Shown here one piece after another: positions 61,016-64,000 of a stretch of DNA of 64,000 nt (positions within the stretch are counted from its first letter, which is position 1; every line of letters begins with the position of its first letter). The position numbers were made by a program, and so were the translations under genes. This DNA is from Mauremys mutica (taxonomy: Eukaryota; Chordata; Testudines; Geoemydidae): contig NC_059075.1 in the NCBI RefSeq assembly GCF_020497125.1, forward strand, positions 58,051,321 to 58,115,320. The letters are read 5' to 3'. Under the pieces are notes generated by a model. The model made no database searches. It was not told where the DNA came from and saw only the letters and a list, made by a program, of their open reading frames with translations.

Positions 61016-63299
61016 AAGGACCTTTAAAGGTGAAAACAGCAGTGCCCTAAATAAAGCATTGGGGGATCCTTTGGATCCCAAACGGGCAAATCTGTTGAGG
61101 GCAAGTGTAATGCTAAGAAAATGTTCTATTGTAGGATAACTTTTCTGAGTGAAGGGAGGGCTCATAGTTGGTGTAAAATACAATGTCGTATATTAAGAAC
61201 CCAATGCCCATACCAAGGCTGTCATACAAGGTAGTATCACCTGGAAACTAATTAGCAGAAATTTCTGAATTTGTATTTCTTCATATACCAGAAGGTTGTT
61301 GTTTTTTTAAAGTCACTATACCAGTACAAAGTGATGGTGCAAAACAGAATCTCTTCTTTAACTCCACTACTCCCCACCAGAAAATCTACCTTTAGTTTAA
61401 TGATATACAGAACACAGGAAAAATATAAACTGATATCATGCAGTCATCAATATATCATAAAGTTATTAAAAATACTGAGAAAATTGGTATTGCTGTTAGA
61501 TGAAAACAGGATTTTTTGTGACTCAACTCTGATTGTTTCTATATTAATCTTGACATTATTTAGCACTTATGCAGCACTTTTGATCTTCAAAGAACTTTAC
61601 AAATATTGCCTAACTAATTTGTTTATATGTTCTCTTTGGCCAGATCTTCTGGGCCAGTCAAACTGCTGGGCTGGGGGAAAGGTGACTGTTAACCATATTT
61701 GTGGCTCCTGGGTTCCGGGGCCAGCATGTGCAGGCCCTGAGCCCAAGAACAAGTTAGTGCAGGCCCCAAGGGGCTGTTCCAGACACTGAGGTTTGCTGGG
61801 GCCTAAGGATCCCCCAGTAATGCCTCTCCTGAAAGGAGGGGTGGGGTATTCAAGATGGTATTGTGGTTCTGGGCTGCATGGAGGATTCTGTTTGGCAGGA
61901 GTCCTCATGTAGATGGAGTCACTGTCATGAAGGCCACTTGCAGCACAAAGCTGCTGAAATGGGGTAATGATCTGGCTCACTACAGTGTAATAAAATCAAG
62001 TATCAAAAAAATCAGGAGGAAACAAAGGAAATGGCAACAGAAATCAGAGGGTATAAGAAAAGACTGAGAATAAACAAATGTTTATAAAAAGATGACAAAA
62101 TACAGGTCCTGTAAGGAATTACAAATACTGCACTAGAGATGAGCCCAAGTCACAGGGTTCAGATCCAGATCTATCTAGCCTTTATCAAACTTCAGGGGTA
62201 TTTGGATCTAGAGTTTTGATTTGGGCCTATCTCCATATTTCATCTCACAAAATACTGAATATTATAATACAGTGTGACATGAAATACTTGCACAGTGCAG
62301 AGAGAATGCAGCAGATTTCGTGCTAGTTATCCTGAATTTGTCATTGTTTTCAGTAAAGTTTGTTTTTAGTGGAGTTGGCATATAATTTAGTTAATGGTAA
62401 TTATCATGAAAGACATGTTTTTTTCCATAACTATCCAATTAATTCATGTAAATGACCACTGTGTAAGTAATTTTTTTAATATTCCTAATTTTCAGAGGGA
62501 AAATATATGTCAATGAAAGGCTAGCAATATGTGAAAAAATGTATTTTGAATTCAACATGATTGATTTTGAAGTACATTGTATTGTCCCAGTTATTTCTGG
62601 TACTTTAGCATATGATTATTAAAGGGAAGTATGGGTTTTTATAAAGACCGTTTTATTGATTTACCTCTGTCACCATCCAGAGCTTTTTCTGTGTATAGTG
62701 AGTGGCTATTATAGTGGGTTCATCTTATTTTGCATTGGATCAAACACATAAGTAGTGTGTTTGATTCAACACAATATTAATGCACACATCTGTGACAAAA
62801 GCTATAGTAAAGGCAAAATGTATAAGTCTGTACGAATTCTTGCTAGCTGCAATGTTGTTGCTAAAGTAAAGCATTGGCTTCTACTTCTGAAGTTAAATGA
62901 GATATTTTTGTTGTCCCTTTTTGGCTTCTGTTAAACAAGAGTGTTTTGTAAATGTTTATGGACTCTGTGCTGAATAGATGTATAAGGTAGATTGTACAGC
63001 GATGGATGCAACTATGTCAGTTCAATGTAATTGTGAAATATGTGCTCAAACTATGCTGCTAGCATCTGAGACATTACACTACCAAACTGCGAGGTACGTT
63101 GTAAATACCTGGAATTATATAAAAGAAATCTAGGATGTTTATGCTTTCCTGTTATGTAGTATGGTACCATGAACCTCAACAAAACATAATTTATTAGCTA
63201 AGTATACCTTGTTTTCAAGTTCTGTAAAGCTCCATTTTAAACTTAACATAGACTAAGTTACATTATCTGGATTCCTGTTCTTTTAATGATTTTTTACAC
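61016..63299. other. CHRM5 3' flank
   Basis: Contains an AATAAA at 61050-61055 and a MIR/L2-type fragment at 61557-61625 (TATTTAGCACTTATGCAGCAC, ATCTTCAAAGAACTTTACAAAT). Open frames at 61271-62067 have no known similarity. The remainder is AT-rich with nothing recognised. Confidence 0.45.
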
Positions 63300-63520
63300 C
63301 AGGGGTTCTCAAACTGGGGGGGTCGTGACCCCTTAAGGGGTCGCAAGGTTATTACATGGAGCATCGTGAGCTGTCAGCCTCCACCCCAAACCCCGCTTCA
63401 CCTCCAGCATTTATAATAGTGCTAACTATAACAAAAGTGTTTTTAATTTATAAGGTGGGGTCACATTCAGAGGCTTGCTGTGCGAAAGGGGTCATCCGTA
63501 CAAAAGTTTGAGAACCACTG
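63300..63520. mobile_element. hAT-type MITE (221 bp)
   Basis: Same family as 43648-43869: CAGGGGTTCTCAAACTGGGG to GTTTGAGAACCACTG. Flanks TTTTACAC (63292-63299) and CTTTACAC (63521-63528) match at 7 of 8 positions. Confidence 0.93.
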
Positions 63521-64000
63521 CTTTACACAACCATTAATTTTAATAATTGGTTATGAACTAGGGATCTTGTGAAGAGGTCTTTTTTGGTTAAACTTCTATA
63601 TCTTTAAGTAAGAGTTCCCCAGTCCAATCGCACATGAATATTTTTGAGGATCTAATCCTTGCTCAAAATAAATGTCATAATTTCTTCTCTCTTTCCATAT
63701 ACTCTCAATCCCTTTCCGCTAAAAAGTATCAAATAAAGTAGTCATTACTCTTCTGTAGATTTAATTCTGTTTGAAGACGCAGACTTGAAAGATGTTCAGA
63801 GTTCTAGCATAGAATATCTAATTAAAATGGACATATATTCACCTTTTTGTGGGAGGCACTCAGGATACAGCAGGGCCTAGATTGGGCTCAAAAATCCTTC
63901 TTTTGTGGAAAAATCCTGTTGAATTTAAGAAGGATGAAACCAAAAGAGATCTACAGACATTATTCTAACTAACCTATAGAATTTGATAGAGAATTATCTT
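63521..64000. other. CHRM5 3' flank, end of window
   Basis: AT-rich sequence; no gene or element recognised. Confidence 0.4.

Noticed and set aside
61271..61980. Frames of 172 (plus) and 127 (minus) residues beyond CHRM5
   Set aside because: They overlap each other on opposite strands and cross a MIR-like fragment; no similarity to the expected neighbouring gene.

Overview
This is vertebrate nuclear DNA, most likely from a turtle and at least from a non-avian reptile. It is AT-rich, contains spliced genes, and is dense in CR1 LINE tails, Penelope-like element (PLE) 3' ends, hAT and PIF/Harbinger non-autonomous elements and old MIR-type SINEs. The species call is inference from this repeat mix. 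There are no bacterial genes, CRISPR arrays or tRNA genes that I can see.

Two host genes are supported. AVEN (apoptosis and caspase inhibitor) lies on the minus strand: exon 1 at 56097-56339 inside a CpG island, a 37.2 kb intron 1, and exon 2 at 18706-18898. Both splice junctions are in phase 0 and have good consensus sites. I did not find later AVEN exons below 18706, so that part is read as AVEN intron 2. CHRM5 (muscarinic acetylcholine receptor M5) lies on the plus strand as one intact 526-codon coding exon (58953-60533) with a splice acceptor just upstream. AVEN and CHRM5 are divergent, as in other amniotes, with 2.6 kb between the two start codons.

Layout: 1-961 is the decayed end of a PIF/Harbinger element; 1-18705 is AVEN intron 2 with MITEs, a LINE ORF remnant, a 1.6 kb inverted-repeat element and a foldback PLE; 18706-18898 is AVEN exon 2; 18899-56096 is AVEN intron 1, holding GC-rich hAT elements, CR1 and MIR copies, a nested stack at 33.0-39.6 kb (Harbinger Myb/SANT-like pseudogene, with a PLE in its intron and a 3.6 kb broken hAT transposon just after its stop codon), a MITE nest at 49.2-51.7 kb and a 924 bp transposon packed with AGCGCT motifs; 55.8-56.8 kb is the AVEN promoter, exon 1 and a minisatellite; 56.8-57.6 kb holds two foldback PLE copies; 58.9-60.5 kb is CHRM5; the rest is CHRM5 3' flank with CR1, MIR-like and hAT elements.

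The most unusual signal is in the PLE family. Three of its five copies here are snap-back inverted repeats, two of these have clear target-site duplications, and the family carries a hammerhead-ribozyme-like core (CTGATGA, hairpin, GAAA). Most other open reading frames in the window are chance frames inside repeats or in the GC-rich promoter.
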